Shown: positions 11,032-22,732 of the stretch, piece by piece
Layout: the number at the start of each line of letters is the position of its first letter
Position numbering within the stretch: position 1 is the stretch's first letter
Assembly (NCBI GenBank): GCA_003184365.1
Contig: NKYR01000056.1
Coordinates: 164,813 to 228,812 of the forward strand
Reading direction: 5' to 3'
DNA from: Evernia prunastri
Taxonomy: Eukaryota > Ascomycota > Lecanoromycetes > Lecanorales > Parmeliaceae
Length of the DNA: 64,000 bases
Position numbers and translations under genes: made by a program
Notes under the pieces: generated by a model
The model's database searches: none
Told to the model about the DNA's origin: nothing
Seen by the model: only the letters and a program-made list of their open reading frames with translations

Positions 11032-12990
11032 CGACGGGCTCTGGCAGCGTTTCTTTCCGGGGGGCGGCAGCATTCACGCAGCGTTGACGATTCGAGCTCG
11101 ATGGCTGGCATATGGATGTGAGGTTTCCGACCTTTCAGCCCGTACTGTTGCATGACATTGTGCTCCATATAAGACATCCTCCATTAAGCTTGTTAGCTGA
11201 GCATCACGCGTGGGGGACCTTTGAGATTGAAATTAAAGCGGTGACGGAAAGTGTTTTTCCATTCAGCAGCATAATTTCGTTTCAATGCCACGAGCATGCC
11301 AACATTCCTTCCCTATCGCTGTTGTTTTCCTCCCACCACCACCACCTCATTGCACTCAAGACGACCGGCGTGATCAAAGCTACCAGAACCCGGTCCACAC
11401 TCCGGGTTCCAAAAGCCCACCCAAACGAATCACAGCATCATAGGGTCTTGAGAGCAATTCCCGTCCCTATAGCCAAGACCTCAGAGAACGGCCCCCTTCC
11501 CTCCCCCCCTCCTCCCTGCCCAACACCCGGCCCTTCAACAAGAACAAAAAAACAACCACACGATGCAACCAAACGCACACCGTCCTACGTACCGTTGTAG
11601 TCCCCACGATCGAATGGAAAGAGAAGAAAAAAAAGGTAAGAAAAAGCGCTCGAAGCCGGATGCATACAGAGTACAGACGCAAGCCGTTTCTGCCCCCCCG
11701 AACAGCCCGTTTTGGCAGGTCGTGAAGAGTTTGGAAAGTGGACTGACTGACTGACTGACTGAAGATAGATAGATAGAGAGAGCTAGACAGACAGACAGAC
11801 ATCATCCGTTCGTTCGTTCGTTCGTTCGTTCGTTCGTTTCGTTGGTTTCGGAGGAGTGGCGTGGGATTTTGGCGAGTGCTGGAATACGAGATGATTATCG
11901 ATGCGACGAAACGGACTGGCGTCGTTGAAAATGGCAATGGCGGCCGGGGCTTGCGAGGGTGGAAAGTAGAGTAGGGTAGGGCAGGGTCTACTTTTACTTT
12001 CACTATTCACTTTTGCTGGCTGTTGGTATCCTGATGGTTTTGGTACGTGGGAGGAATCGGGGGAAAGGGTGGTGATGGATGCGCTGGCAAGAGATTTTTA
12101 ACTGTGGGACTCGCGGCGGTGGTACAGAGAGAGGAAGATGTGGCTTAGAGTTACGGGAGATGTTGATAGAGGAGGGGATTATTCAGGGAAAGCGGCGATG
12201 ATTAGAAGATATTTTGGGGGCGGGGAAAGTGCAGCATGCTAGGACTAGGAGGGCTCAGTCAGAAAGATAAGGTGGGTTAAAGGTGGTGGCATGTGTGTGC
12301 TTTTGGTCTAGATGCCGCCAATCAAATAATGCAGCATCAGAGAAAGTCAATGGATGTGGAAATGTGTGGGAAATTGTAGATGCAGATGCAGATGGGATGG
12401 TTGTGACAGCGGCATGTAGGTAGTTATTTGTTTTACATGATTTTGCTAACTTAAGCTAATAATCTGGAGAGTATCGCTAACATTCTCTCAGTTCATATTG
12501 TTCTGACTATTTATTGCCTTGCCTGCAACCAATCGCAGAAATGGCCGAAAGACCAAAGTGCGGTGTGATGCGGGACGTCAGATTTAATGTAGCCGAAACC
12601 TGCATCAAGATCGGGGGGGCTAACCCCCGTCGTGAATGAACCGACCAACGACATCCCATAATCATGTTGTTTGGTAGTGGAGATGGCCTTGCATGTTTAT
12701 CTCTCCTAGTTCCAACACCGCGATAGGAAAACGTATCGCACGCTTAGACCGAACAAGGCATCAGTGCACTCTGCATCGATGCGAAAAGCGATTAATTGGT
12801 CTGGCAAAATTGAAGCAGACCTCACCCCCATCCATGCTTTTCAGCACATGGCGGGGCCGACCAGCCTTCAATGAGACGGTCTGCAAAGCGAGAAGGTAAC
12901 GCCATGCTCACGGAGCGATGTACGGATAACTGTAGCTAAGACCGAATGGAGGGTATCATGTGTCAAGGGAAAGAAGCGACCGATACATGC
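11032..12990. other. Convergent intergenic region with compound microsatellite
   Basis: Nearly 2 kb lies between the SURF6 stop and the stop of the next gene on the minus strand. It contains pyrimidine/purine-skewed tracts (11490-11640), the compound microsatellite listed separately, and otherwise unique sequence. A 178-residue minus-strand open frame here is built from repeats and Ser/Arg-rich low complexity, and I do not accept it as a gene. Confidence 0.6.
11741..11839. repeat. Compound tetranucleotide microsatellite
   Basis: Four different four-base repeats follow each other: ACTG-type from 11741, then AGAT-type, then CAGA-type, and finally CGTT-type to 11839. Antisense frames across this block translate to TNER-type repeats, which explains spurious open frames. 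Confidence 0.9.
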
Positions 12991-14330
12991 TCAGGTGGTA
13001 TTCTCGGCCCAAGATGTGTCATTGATGAAGGCATCCCAGCCTCCATCAAGACCTGCAGGGGTGACAGTGCCGCTGCCAGATGCACTGTTCCCACCTACAA
13101 ACGTCTGAGTCTTGGAGAAGTCATGGAATGAACCGTCGTAAGGAAGCGGGAACGCTGGCGACGATACTGGCGATGCAGATATTGTCGCCGGTGGCTGAGC
13201 GTAAATTTGATGGCGAGGTGACATGTCCAGAGCACTGGGGGCGAGCGTGGCGCTCATGCCATCATAGGACTGATTGAAGCTTCGCGGCTTCTGAAGGGTA
13301 GATGAGGTCGTGTTGTGATTGTATGCTTGTGGCAAGTTCTCGCTCCCGGCCATCAACATGGATGTGAACGGATCGTTAGGATCCAAAGCCGGCCCTAGGA
13401 GCATTTGAGCCTCGGTCGGAAGAGAGGTAGTGAAAGGGCCCAGGTTGGAATATCCACTCATCCCGCCGAATGGGTGCTGTTGTTGCACCGGCGATTGCTG
13501 TGGCGGGGCCCTCATTTGCTGCGGCTGACATTCTTGCTTCACATTGAAGGTGGAGGATGTCTGGGGAAGTACAGGCCTCGCGTGTATGGACTGTGGTGTC
13601 GCTGGTGCACCCGTAGGTGAATGCGATGATGATTTAGATGATGCTGATGTGCGTCGATGATCCATCTGGGGGACAGCTTGGACCGGACTTGGTGCAGGCA
13701 TATTTGGGGAGTAAGCGGGAGTACCGTGGGAAGTAGAGGCTGAGCGTGCGTGTTGGCCAGGTCGATATCCGGGTGTTCCCGGTGTGGGATATGGCTGTCC
13801 GAAGGCTGATGGTGACTGTGGCTGGGGCATGCCGTTGGCCATGAATGGAGACGGATATACGTTCTGATTGTGCGCGAACTGTGGAGCGTTGGGGTATTGT
13901 TGGGCGTATGAATTCGTGATGGCCTGGTCCAAAGCGGACCTCATGGCAACGTGATTCGTGAGATAGGCAGACAGCCGTCTGTTGAAGTCGGCCGACCCCG
14001 TTTGAAGGTGGGCGGTAAGTCGTCGGTACTGCAGGGGTAGGTCATCGTCTTCCTCTTCGTACATCTCTTCATTGACCACATCTTGTTCGGTAACTCGGAG
14101 TGAACGACCGGTGCGTCGTTTGTGAATCTCGGAGGCTCGTCTTGCCGACTCCACTCGAGCCTCAAGACTCCTGTCACTTCTCCTGGAAGCCGCGATGTAG
14201 GCCCTAAGATTCAATAAGAACAAGTTCAAAGGACAATGAGAGCGAGCGTGCCATACCGCTCTTGGTTCTCCTCATGGGTCCGTTCTGTCTTCAAAGCCTT
14301 TGCAGGCGGAATGGTACGCTGAGGAGGCAT
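12991..14330 (-). CDS. Conserved Pezizomycotina protein with charged N-terminus and disordered Gln/Pro/Ser-rich body
   Basis: Two exons, 14257-14330 and 12991-14203, give 428 residues. The start MPPQRTIPPAKALKTERTHE and the following RAYIAASRRSDRSLEARVES, HKRRTGRSLRVTEQDV and EEEDDDLPLQYRRLTAHL are a block I recognise as highly conserved among filamentous ascomycetes, but I know no assigned function. The first 150 residues look folded or helical. The rest is rich in Pro, Gln, Ser and Thr, like a transcription regulator or scaffold, and ends in a short conserved-looking tail WDAFINDTSW. No signal peptide or membrane segment is present. It is preceded by almost 5 kb without a gene, which in fungi often goes with long leaders and complex regulation (inference). 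Confidence 0.85.
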
Positions 14331-14661
14331 GTTGATACGATCTGGTCGCTCTTGTGCAGAAAAAGAGGGTTCGACGGTAAGACTTGTGGGTGAAAGAAAC
14401 CGCTCCAGCCGTGTCAGTGGAGAAAAGAAGAATCCGGGGAAGAAGAGGAATCTCGGCGGTTTTGTATTGCAGACAACGAACAGGCGTATGGATAATATCG
14501 CGTCTTTCGGAGGGCTTGAACCTTATGATTAAGAAGCTTCTGTGCGGCAAGTGGTAAGGGCAAAGTAGGAGAGTGGTCGATGCGAGCGAGTGAACAAAGT
14601 GAAGTGTTTCAAGACGAGTGGAAGGATTAATTTTGCTTATGGGAAGAGCATTATTAATGAA

Positions 14662-14688
14662 TAGTAGTAGTAGTAGTAGTAGTAGTAG
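14662..14688. repeat. TAG trinucleotide microsatellite
   Basis: Nine perfect copies of TAG, about 330 bases upstream of the start of the minus-strand gene at 14330. Confidence 0.95.
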
Positions 14689-15792
14689 GTGAAGATTTAT
14701 TCCTCTTCTTGCTTGGAGGGGGGAGGAGGCGAGGATCGATATAGAGGGCCTGCGATGGTCAGGGCGGCGGACCGTGGGGATCGATCTGGGTTTGCGCCAA
14801 CTGCCGAGGGCGGGCGTTTCGTACTCGTGAAATGATCGTCGGCTAATTAAAAGGGGACAATGATCAGAAATGAAGATGATGAATAGGGAGAAGGGTTTTT
14901 TGGTGGTAATGCAATATAGCAATATAGCCGTTGGATGGAAGATTGAAGAGAATGGAAGAGGGAGAAAAGTTGGGGAGGGCAAGCAAGTAAAGGGACTTTA
15001 TTTATTAGGAAGAGGGAGAGGGAGAGGAAGGGAAGGGAAGAGAATTGGCGAATACGTGATAAGGGTAAAATAAAATAAATAAATAAAATAATAAAGTACC
15101 TTACAGTCAGTGTAACCCCTCGTACAGTATGTATGTACCAGTATCGAGAGAAAGGGTTTGAGATGGAAGTACTCGGATACAGCTCCGAAGCTTCACTTTT
15201 GAAGACTGAAGAGAGAGAGTAATAAGGTATCGGAGGTATACAGGCCGAAGGAGCAGCAGATCTTTTGTCATTTAATCTTTTGTCAGTTTGGTCATCTTTC
15301 CCTTTTCTTTTCCGATTTCCAAACCAATGGTAGTACCAAAGTGAAAGGGGTTCCCGCTTCACCCTGGTCCCTGGTCCCTTGTCCTCCCCCTCTCCATCGT
15401 AATCGTAACAGCTGCATGATACCCACGATACGCGACAGTCGGACAGGTGCTAAAACCATCACGCTTTACCTTAAAAGGATATGGATCCGGAGACCAATTA
15501 TAACGGAGGATAGGCTGAATCTTGAATCTTAATTTCATTATTGATTGAAGGAAGAAGAATAAATAATGGGAAAAAATGGGGAAGAAATGCAAAAGTTAAG
15601 GGAGGCTTGCCCCACCAACGCGATCTGAATTAATCTAATTCGATTGACTGAACCCTTTCAACTCCTTTTTCATTGGTGGATCTTGGCAGCTTGCTTTAGT
15701 GCCAGATTAGCGAAGGTAGCGCCATCTGGGAAAAAGAGGGAAAAAAGGGATCAGACATGATGAGAAAGGTTAAAGATGTCTCCACTTTCCCC

Positions 15793-15840
15793 CGATTATA
15801 CGATTATACGATTATACGATTATACGATTATACGATTATA
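15793..15840. repeat. Eight-base tandem repeat
   Basis: Six perfect copies of CGATTATA in a row. Confidence 0.95.
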
Positions 15841-15886
15841 CTTTACACCATGGCTTCGCTTGGAAGCTTTCGGCAATCCATCTTTG

Positions 15887-15924
15887 CATTCCATTCCATT
15901 CCATTCCATTCCATTCCATTCCAT
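15887..15924. repeat. Five-base tandem repeat
   Basis: About seven copies of CCATT, 46 bases after the eight-base repeat. Confidence 0.95.
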
Positions 15925-16983
15925 CCCATCCATCCTGTCTTTCGGCATCCAATCTTTCCATCTTTCCAACAAACATGTCAAGCCGCCTATTCGTCATCTG
16001 GAACCACCTCCCTTCCACCTGCTTGCCTGTCATTTGTCAATATAATAAATAGTAAATAATAATCAATAATCAATAATCAATAATATTTTTATTCTTGTCA
16101 TCCATCCATCATGCCTTGCTCAATTTCGAATCCGACCCCCCCTCCTGATTGCCGGTAATTCGCTCACTCGCTAACCTTTTCAAGTTCAATACGCACAATG
16201 CCTCGGACATGACTACGGAATCAACAAGAATCCCATCTCTCTCAAACAACTTTCCCATGAACAGTCGGAGCAAGCTGGGAGCTCTCGGGCTGGCCTCCCT
16301 ATTCCTGCGCCAAAAGCCAGCCCAACGCAACCCATAGAAGGCACGCGTACCTTATCGTACTTCCTTTGAGGAGTGCAGTGGAAAGTAGTGAGCTGCTTCC
16401 CGACACTCTCCTTCTCTCATGGGTTCCCTTGATATACAAAGGCCATCTGCTATGATCGATCCATCGTGGTAAAGAGAGACACACACCATTCTTTGGGCAT
16501 GGAGTTGCACCGGAGCAAGCGGAGAAGAGAGCGTGCGTCAGACCGTCAGCCGGATCCAGACTAACCAGGCAAGGCCAAGGCCAACCACGAAAGTTGGGCT
16601 CAGCTCAGATCGTTGACCGTTCATGTGCGGAGGTGGTGGCCGCTTGTGAGATTGAAAGGCGGACGTTGCTCCTTTGCACTTGACACTAGGTGAATAGGGG
16701 CTAAGGTAGGTAGTTAGGTGAAATGGAGCGATAGCAACGGTACCGCATCATGGCATGGGGGGAGTCAGATCTGAGCTAAGGCAAGTTTCGATTCCAATCA
16801 AAGGCCTCAAAAGTTACCTTAGTCAATTTACTTTTAGTGTGCCGTACGGAGTATCTTAGAAGACTTAGATCAGATCATCAGAGATCTGACGGGCGTGGCG
16901 GATGCATGGGTCCATCTGGATTTTCGGGATTTGGGTTTCTCAAATCTTGGCTCGGCTTGGCTTGGTTGCCCTTCACGCTACCT

Positions 16984-17085
16984 GCAGGTTAATCGTACGA
17001 CTTACAAGTAAGGTACCTAAAGTACCTAAAGTACCTAGAGTACCCTACCTTAGAAGCCTCTAAGGTCCAAGGTACCTTAAGGTAC
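16984..17085. repeat. Cluster of TACCT/AGGTA palindromic words
   Basis: Within about 100 bases the words AAGGTACC, TAAAGTACC, TAGAGTACC, TACCTTA and CCTTAAGGTAC recur in both orientations. Further copies are scattered at about 17300, 17408, 17550, 17588 and 18615, and also at 8995 and 26695 in other intergenic regions. Confidence 0.6.
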
Positions 17086-17088
17086 TGA

Positions 17089-17112
17089 GATTGTGATTGT
17101 GATTGTGATTGT
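17089..17112. repeat. GATTGT hexanucleotide repeat
   Basis: Four perfect copies of GATTGT. Confidence 0.9.
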
Positions 17113-17184
17113 AAATGGGAACATTGGCTCAGGTTGTTATTGTGAATAGTAGTATTATCTCTTCCATCTTCCCTTTCCCTCTTC

Positions 17185-17208
17185 AAAAAAAAAAAAAAAA
17201 AAAAAAAA
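17185..17208. repeat. Poly(A) run of 24
   Basis: An uninterrupted run of 24 A on the plus strand. No transposon body or target duplication is visible beside it. Confidence 0.95.
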
Positions 17209-19194
17209 GAGTTGGTCGGTCAAGCAGATTTCATCAAATCCTAATTCTTTATTAATACATCTTCTTTTCTACACAAGAGACTCGGACTTGCCTTGGCTAG
17301 GTACCTTCAACTACCACCAGTCCCTCCGCCAAGATAGCAACTCCTGACGAAATTCATCTGCTCTTAGCTACAGATTACAGTACCACCCAATGCATTAGGT
17401 CCGAGTACCTAGGTACCTCAGCTGTGCAAATGATGCCCCGCTTCACCATTCAAAAAATAACAGAGAGAGAGCCCAAGATGACAATCAATACGAGGTATCA
17501 GAAGCCTACTGATACGGATTCATAGACTTGCATCATAACGAGCATCGGTACCTACTCCACGGGGTAGGATAAGGAAATCTACATAGGTACTAAGGTACGG
17601 GCTACAGCTGCTGCATGAGCCATCCGGTCCTGGTGCATCTACGCTCTCGAGCGAGCACATAAAAGGGTAAAAAGGGCCAGACGTGTCTGCGAGATCAATA
17701 GAACACATAAGGTGATAGCCGTTCCAATGATTCCCCCAGCAATGTGCTTTGGTACTTTCAAGCCGCCACACTCTCGCCCTGGTAACCTACCTTTGAGCTC
17801 CCTATCGTCCCTTGGATAAGTGTTGCACTTCCAAGGAAACGGGCGTCCCAAGCTATGTTCTCACCGAATTTAAGAACTATCTTCTTCTCCCCTCATTATT
17901 TGTCATCTGACGCAAATTTCCCTGTTTGCATACATATGCCGGTAGGCAAAGAAGCGCGTGTCCGACAACAAGGGTCACCTTCTAGGTAGCTATATGCAGG
18001 AGACCCTCGTACGGCTCCAAGAAAAGAGAGACAAAGGGGCAGTGTGAAACATGCATCTCTCCGAACTACAGAAAGACCTGGTTCGAGAGCAAGAAAAAAA
18101 AAGTGGGACGGCCACCGGCCAGATTGCCGAGACGTAGCCTCATTCCTGCCGAATACGATTTATGCCAGATGGACAGCTGCTTCGTGATCTTCCGTGAGCC
18201 TTTCCGTTGCCCTGCATGACATCGATGCATCATGCATGATGCTTTTTATTTCTTTTTCCAAAAAAAAAAAAAACGCCAAGCGAGCAAGGGGAACGTGCGT
18301 GCGTGCGTGCCACCTGCCCCACGAGCGGAAACGTTCGGTGTGGCACTCTGGGAGTCTGGGACATTGTCTGGGCGTTTTTTTTGAGCCATTTTTTGGACCA
18401 ATCGTCCAGTCAATTCCAACAAATCTCCAATCGCTGCACCTTTGCAAGGCTGAGGGTCCCCTAAGTAAGTACTTGCCGTAGTGCCTGTCATAGGGGCGCG
18501 TTTGGTCAACCCTTTTCCTCTATAAGCGCGATGGCGATGATCAGGCGGCGTGAACCCCCTTATCGCAAGTCTGAAGGCCCCATCAGCAATACAGTGGCGG
18601 AATCAAGTTCTAAGTAGGTAGGTATCGAGAGTTCAAGCCCAGTGAAGTCCGTCTCGTCGGTGTTGCCAGGGACCGCTCGCCAATAATCTACTGAAGGAGA
18701 TAGATCCGCAGCAGTTCGGCGGTTGGACGGTAGCTTAAACCACCCCAAAAACAAACGAGCTAACTAGGTACGGCCTTGTTCAGAGAGAGACAGCGTGGGT
18801 CTAGAAATCATCGCCGGCACGATGGGGGATGGATTCTTCGGTCCAACTCTACCTTTTCTTTCAATGGGTCACATTGTGTCTTTCTGGTGGACTGAGGCGT
18901 TAATCTGACTGACTTGCTCCGCCAAATGTTTCAGAAGGAGCAAGTAATCTCAGCATCTGGGCATCGGTCATGATAGACAAGACATTTTTTAATCCGCCTT
19001 ATATCCGGCAATTCGTAATGTGCCAATGTCTCCCGTGAAAATACAATGTATGAACCGTGCAAAACACTTCCCCACGCCTCTGCGCCTTTGGTTCCCATAT
19101 GCGGCCTCATAACAGCGAATCCAACCGGGTGAACACGCTCAGGCAAGCAGCGACGACCTGTGTAATCGTCAGGGTCAGTATCGGCATGAACCGT

Positions 19195-20351
19195 TTAGCG
19201 GCGGTCGAAACGCACCTCAAGCTGTAACTCTCTGTCCTTGTTCTTGTTGACCTCATCCGTGATCACTTGCCCCAAGTTTGCCCCTATCCCCTGGGCGCCA
19301 CCGGTCCGCTTGCCAAACGGCCATTGAGAGTATTCCGCCAATAGCTCGTCGACCTGTGCGAATGCCCTTTCTCTTGCCTCGTGACCCAGGGTTGCCAGAG
19401 CGTTCTCCAATACATTCGCCGCATAGGCCGCGCATACCATTGCGACCGTTCGGATGTATCTGAACTCCATGTCTTCGGGTAGGAACTGGCTAGGCGGGAG
19501 GACGACCGTCCGGTTCGTCAAGACGTTGCGGACCCGCTTGCGAATCTCGTCCTTTGCGCCTCCATCTGCGACTGGGTGGGTGGCCATGTCGAAGAGGAGG
19601 AAGTTGCGCTTCTCGGTGCGCAGGATACCTTTGTCGACAAGGCCTTTGGCTAGACGCTCCCGTACCTGCTTCAGCTGGTAGCCGATCTTCATGAGATTCC
19701 ATGTCTCCCCTACACAATAGTCAGCACAGGAGCTCTGCCTGCATGGCCTTAAGTTGCTGTTCCTTACCACTCATCAGATCTATCCACGAACTAACGCTCA
19801 TCTTCTCACTTGACTTCATCATCTTCAGTGCCTCGTCCAGAAGGACTTCTCCCGTCAGGTTGTCATCGATGACCTCAATGACCCTGTCTGCCAACGGGAA
19901 GCGCCGTCTCGATGTATCCTTTTGCATGCTCACGCGACCTCTGAAAGCTAGCTCAATGACTATGCATCCTCGCAGGGCGTAGGAGATGTTGTCGTTCCAG
20001 AAGGACAGATAACCCTTAGGCACAATCAGAATCAGTCTCGAATCGTAAATGGCTGGGAAAGGCCAGTCGTACCTGCTTGTCCTTCAATCCCATCAGCAGA
20101 ACCTCCTCCATGAGCGTCAGCTTAGGCTGTTTGCTCCGTTCCTCACTCTCACTTATGTCCCGTGGATCGAATGCTATCTTGTGCCCATTCTCTCCGCCTG
20201 TGTAGGATGTTTCTGGTGCACGGTCGTTGTAGGCTTTTGGCGCCGGGGAGCTAACCCGGTTTGCATCTTCTCCTTCCTCAGCGGTAGAGGCGGAGGCTCC
20301 AGCCCCTCCCCCAGCGCCACGGCGACGAGTCAGACCGCCGGCTGACGCCAT
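19195..20351 (-). CDS. VPS74: Vps74 / GOLPH3 (GPP34) phosphatidylinositol-4-phosphate-binding Golgi protein
   Basis: Three exons, 20073-20351, 19768-20014 and 19195-19709, give 346 residues, the usual length of fungal Vps74. After a Gly/Ala/Ser-rich, basic N-terminus (LTRRRGAGGG) the GPP34 domain begins at KLTLMEEVLLMGLKDKQGYLSF. It continues with WNDNISYALRGCI, ELAFRGRV, RRFPLADRVIEVIDD, TGEVLLDEALKMMK and GETWNLMKIGYQLKQVRERLAKGLVDKG, and ends with QWPFGKRTG and VTDEVNKNKD-like sequence (ITDEVNKNKDREL). The family binds PI4P on Golgi membranes and COPI, and in yeast keeps cis and medial glycosyltransferases from leaking out. An OCH1-like mannosyltransferase gene lies 5 kb away, though I see no sign of co-regulation. 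Confidence 0.95.
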
Positions 20352-20911
20352 GGGACTGTGGCCTCGAATTTAGGAACACTGATTTTGATAGCTTCGCAGG
20401 TTGGTGACAGGGATGCGGAAAGCAAGGAGTGAAAGCATCCGTTCGTTTCGGCGCAGATGATTATTCGGTCCTTGGGCAAAGATTGGAGCGTTGGTGTAAC
20501 ACACTGGCAGTCAAGATATCGACACTCTAGATTGCGATTTTATCTATCGTATTTCTTGCCGCGTTGGATCTTTCGTTGTCGTAGGCTACCGCTCCGTTTC
20601 AGGAGCTCGCTTACGCCTGCCGCACCATTAGCGCCTACAAAGTCCGGTTAGGCCAATCCGAGTTTCTAGGTGTTCGGTACAGCATATGAAGTTGAATTTA
20701 TAGGATGATATCGGTAGAGTATTCCCGTTTATCTGTACATGAAAGCTGGAGGGGATTGAGCTCTAGAATAGTACAGCTACCAGGGCCATTGAAAAGGGTA
20801 CCCGCAAAATTGATAGAATCCCCCAGCGTAATCCTCCATCTCCCGTCATCCGGCTACTAACAACTGTGTTCAGTGAGCTATAGGAGTGTATTAGCAGATA
20901 TACGGCATTCA
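20352..20911. other. Intergenic region upstream of VPS74
   Basis: These 560 bases lie between the VPS74 start and the stop of the acyl carrier protein gene (both minus). They should contain the VPS74 promoter. No coding or repeat feature is supported. Confidence 0.5.
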
Positions 20912-21567
20912 CTACTTTACCAGGAGATTACCGTCTGGCTGCCCCAATATGTAGTTCACTGCTTTGTCGACTGCAAGCGGGTTAGCATCAGAATAGCCAC
21001 TCCCACGCCACTTCCCATCAAGAAAACATACTGCTCAAGATCGAATCTGCCTCCTTGTCCGGAATCTCAATACTGAACTCCTATGCGACTGTCAGGCCAG
21101 GCAAAAGTTTCCCCCCACCACAGAGCTTCTCACTTCCTCAATAGCCATAACCACCTCCACAGTGTCCAAACTGTCCAGACCTAAATCATTCGAAAAGTGT
21201 GACGTGTTTGAGAGCTTGCGCTAAGTCAGAAACGCTGTTGTAGCACATTGTCATTGCCAACCTTACCTTTGACGCATCTTTGACCTGATTTGGCAATCAT
21301 TTAGCCCATTTCTCCGTATCTTCACGCCATGACCAGCCGTACCTTGTCAAAGTTCTTCAGCAGATCCATTATCCTACCCTCAACCTCCGGTTTCGACAAT
21401 CCAGCTGGTGCTGAATAGTGTCTGATCCCTGGGTATCGTGGAGCTGGAGGAGACCGAGAGGAAGTGACGGTGAAATAGGGAGCAATCGCTCGCGACGCTG
21501 GAAGCTGTGTCCTTGCCATGGGCCTCGAGGCGCATCGAACGGACTGGAACAGAGCGGTACGGATCAT
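20912..21567 (-). CDS. ACP1: Mitochondrial acyl carrier protein (complex I NDUFAB1)
   Basis: Five exons, 21343-21567, 21267-21284, 21134-21220, 21032-21080 and 20912-20970, give 145 residues. The first about 60 residues are rich in Arg, Ser and Ala with no acidic residues until PEVEGR, a mitochondrial presequence. The carrier core contains NDLGLDSLDTVEVVMAIEEEFSIEIPDKEAD, in which the Ser of DSL (about residue 98) takes the 4'-phosphopantetheine arm. The end DKAVNYILGQPD is typical. The protein works in mitochondrial type II fatty acid synthesis (octanoyl for lipoate) and is a complex I subunit and LYR-protein partner. Exon 2 is only 18 bases, and the short exons make this gene easy to truncate in automatic annotation. 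It shares an upstream region with NDUFS8. Confidence 0.92.
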
Positions 21568-21777
21568 ATTGAGCGTTCTAAGGTGGGATTGTGGGTAATT
21601 GTATCGTTCTTGATGACGATGCTAACGAGCTCCAACCTCTTTCGCATCCATACACTAGCGGCCGTTAGCGCTGTTTTCCTACTGTAACATTCTCCGCTAA
21701 TCACAGTGCTTTTATATGCGATTTTGTCACCCATCAAATCGCACTTCGCTACAACACCGTTCTTTATCCTCAACGCC
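21568..21777. promoter_or_regulatory. Bidirectional promoter of ACP1 and NDUFS8
   Basis: Only 210 bases separate two divergent start codons, both for complex I proteins. They must contain both promoters and leaders. I see no clear TATA box or CCAAT box. A GCGGCCGTTAGCGC stretch lies near the middle. Confidence 0.75.
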
Positions 21778-22523
21778 ATGGCAGCACGCTCTCTCGCAAT
21801 GCTTGCCCGCGCGCGACCCACCTCTATTCCCCTCAGCGCCTTCCTCGCCACACGCACCTTAGTCCCTTCCGCCACCTTCACCAGCACCTCCCGCCTAGCC
21901 GCAACTCCAGCGGGCCCGCCACCCCAAGGGTTCCGGCTCCCACGAAAGGAGCGCTGGGATGAAGGCAAAGAATCTTCCCTTGACAAGGCCGGCAAATACT
22001 TTCTCCTCACAGAGATGCTGCGGGGCATGTACGTGGTGCTAGAGCAGTTCTTTCGGCCGCCATATACCATCTACTATCCTTTTGAAAAGGGGCCGATTTC
22101 ACCGAGGTTTCGTGGCGAGCATGCTCTAAGGCGGTATCCCACGGGGGAGGAGAGGTGTATTGCCTGCAAGCTGTGCGAGGCCATTTGCCCGGCGAGCGCT
22201 ATCACAATTGAGGCGGAAGAAAGAGAGGATGGGAGTAGGAGAACCACAAGATACGACATTGATATGACAAAGTGTATTTACTGCGGGTTCTGTCAGGAGA
22301 GTTGCCCGGTGGACGCAATTGTTGAGTGTACGTCATTTCCCTGGACCATGGACGTTTATAAATTGCCTATAGCTAATACGTCACACGTATAGCTCCCAAC
22401 GCCGAATACGCCACAGAGACAAGGGAAGAGCTGCTTTACAACAAGGAGAAGCTCCTGGCTAATGGGGACAAGTGGGAGCCTGAGCTTGCTGCTGCTGCGC
22501 GGGCTGATGCTCCATATCGGTAG
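21778..22523 (+). CDS. NDUFS8: Complex I TYKY/NDUFS8 iron-sulfur subunit
   Basis: Two exons, 21778-22327 and 22393-22523, give 226 residues. The N-terminus (MAARSLAMLARARP...) is an Arg/Ala/Ser-rich mitochondrial presequence. Two 4Fe-4S ferredoxin motifs follow: Cys127, 130, 133 and 137 (CIACKLCEAICP), and Cys166, 169, 172 and 176 (CIYCGFCQESCP). These are the ligands of clusters N6a and N6b, which pass electrons towards N2 in the peripheral arm near the quinone site. The family blocks RPPYTIYYPFEKGP, RGEHALRRYPTGEERC and ETREELLYNKEKLLANGD are all present. The frame is open upstream of ATG 21778, but without another ATG, so this start is secure. Confidence 0.96.
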
Positions 22524-22732
22524 AGCTTAAGCAAAGGAAAACAGGGAAGAAGGGTTCGTTTTGTATATATGAGGCGTTTCAGCGTGTATCCAGATTCAAA
22601 CATTGCATGGCTCAGTATCATGAATTTCAAATTCTAGGAGATTAGCTGCACACCTGCAAACCGCCGTCATGAGAGAGCCGAGGCTAAACAGCAGCTATGA
22701 GCAATGGCTTGAATGCTTGACTGCCAGTATCC

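Larger units (their letters stand above)
14331..19194. other. Long gene-free region upstream of the conserved low-complexity protein
   Basis: About 4.9 kb without a supportable coding region. It holds several microsatellites (listed separately), polypurine/polypyrimidine tracts at 14980-15060 and 15290-15390, a poly(A) run, and many copies of short palindrome-like TACCT/AGGTA words between about 16.7 and 18.8 kb. Minus-strand open frames at 14272-14982 and 14847-15362 are Ser/Leu/Phe low complexity and lie in what should be the promoter or 5' leader of the gene at 12991-14330. No transposon protein is visible. Confidence 0.6.

Noticed and set aside
10341..11177. 278-residue antisense frame over SURF6
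   Set aside because: It mirrors the Lys/Arg/Glu-rich coding strand (Phe/Leu/Ser-rich shadow) and has no start context or family features.
11467..12003. 178-residue minus-strand frame
   Set aside because: It crosses the compound microsatellite (repeating TNER) and has no conserved features.
14272..14982. 236-residue minus-strand frame overlapping the start of the conserved low-complexity gene
   Set aside because: It overlaps the better supported first exon, is Ser/Leu/Phe low complexity and translates the TAG microsatellite as poly-Leu.
18931..19146. 71-residue minus-strand frame downstream of VPS74
   Set aside because: Lies just beyond the VPS74 stop, probably in its 3' region, with no conserved features.
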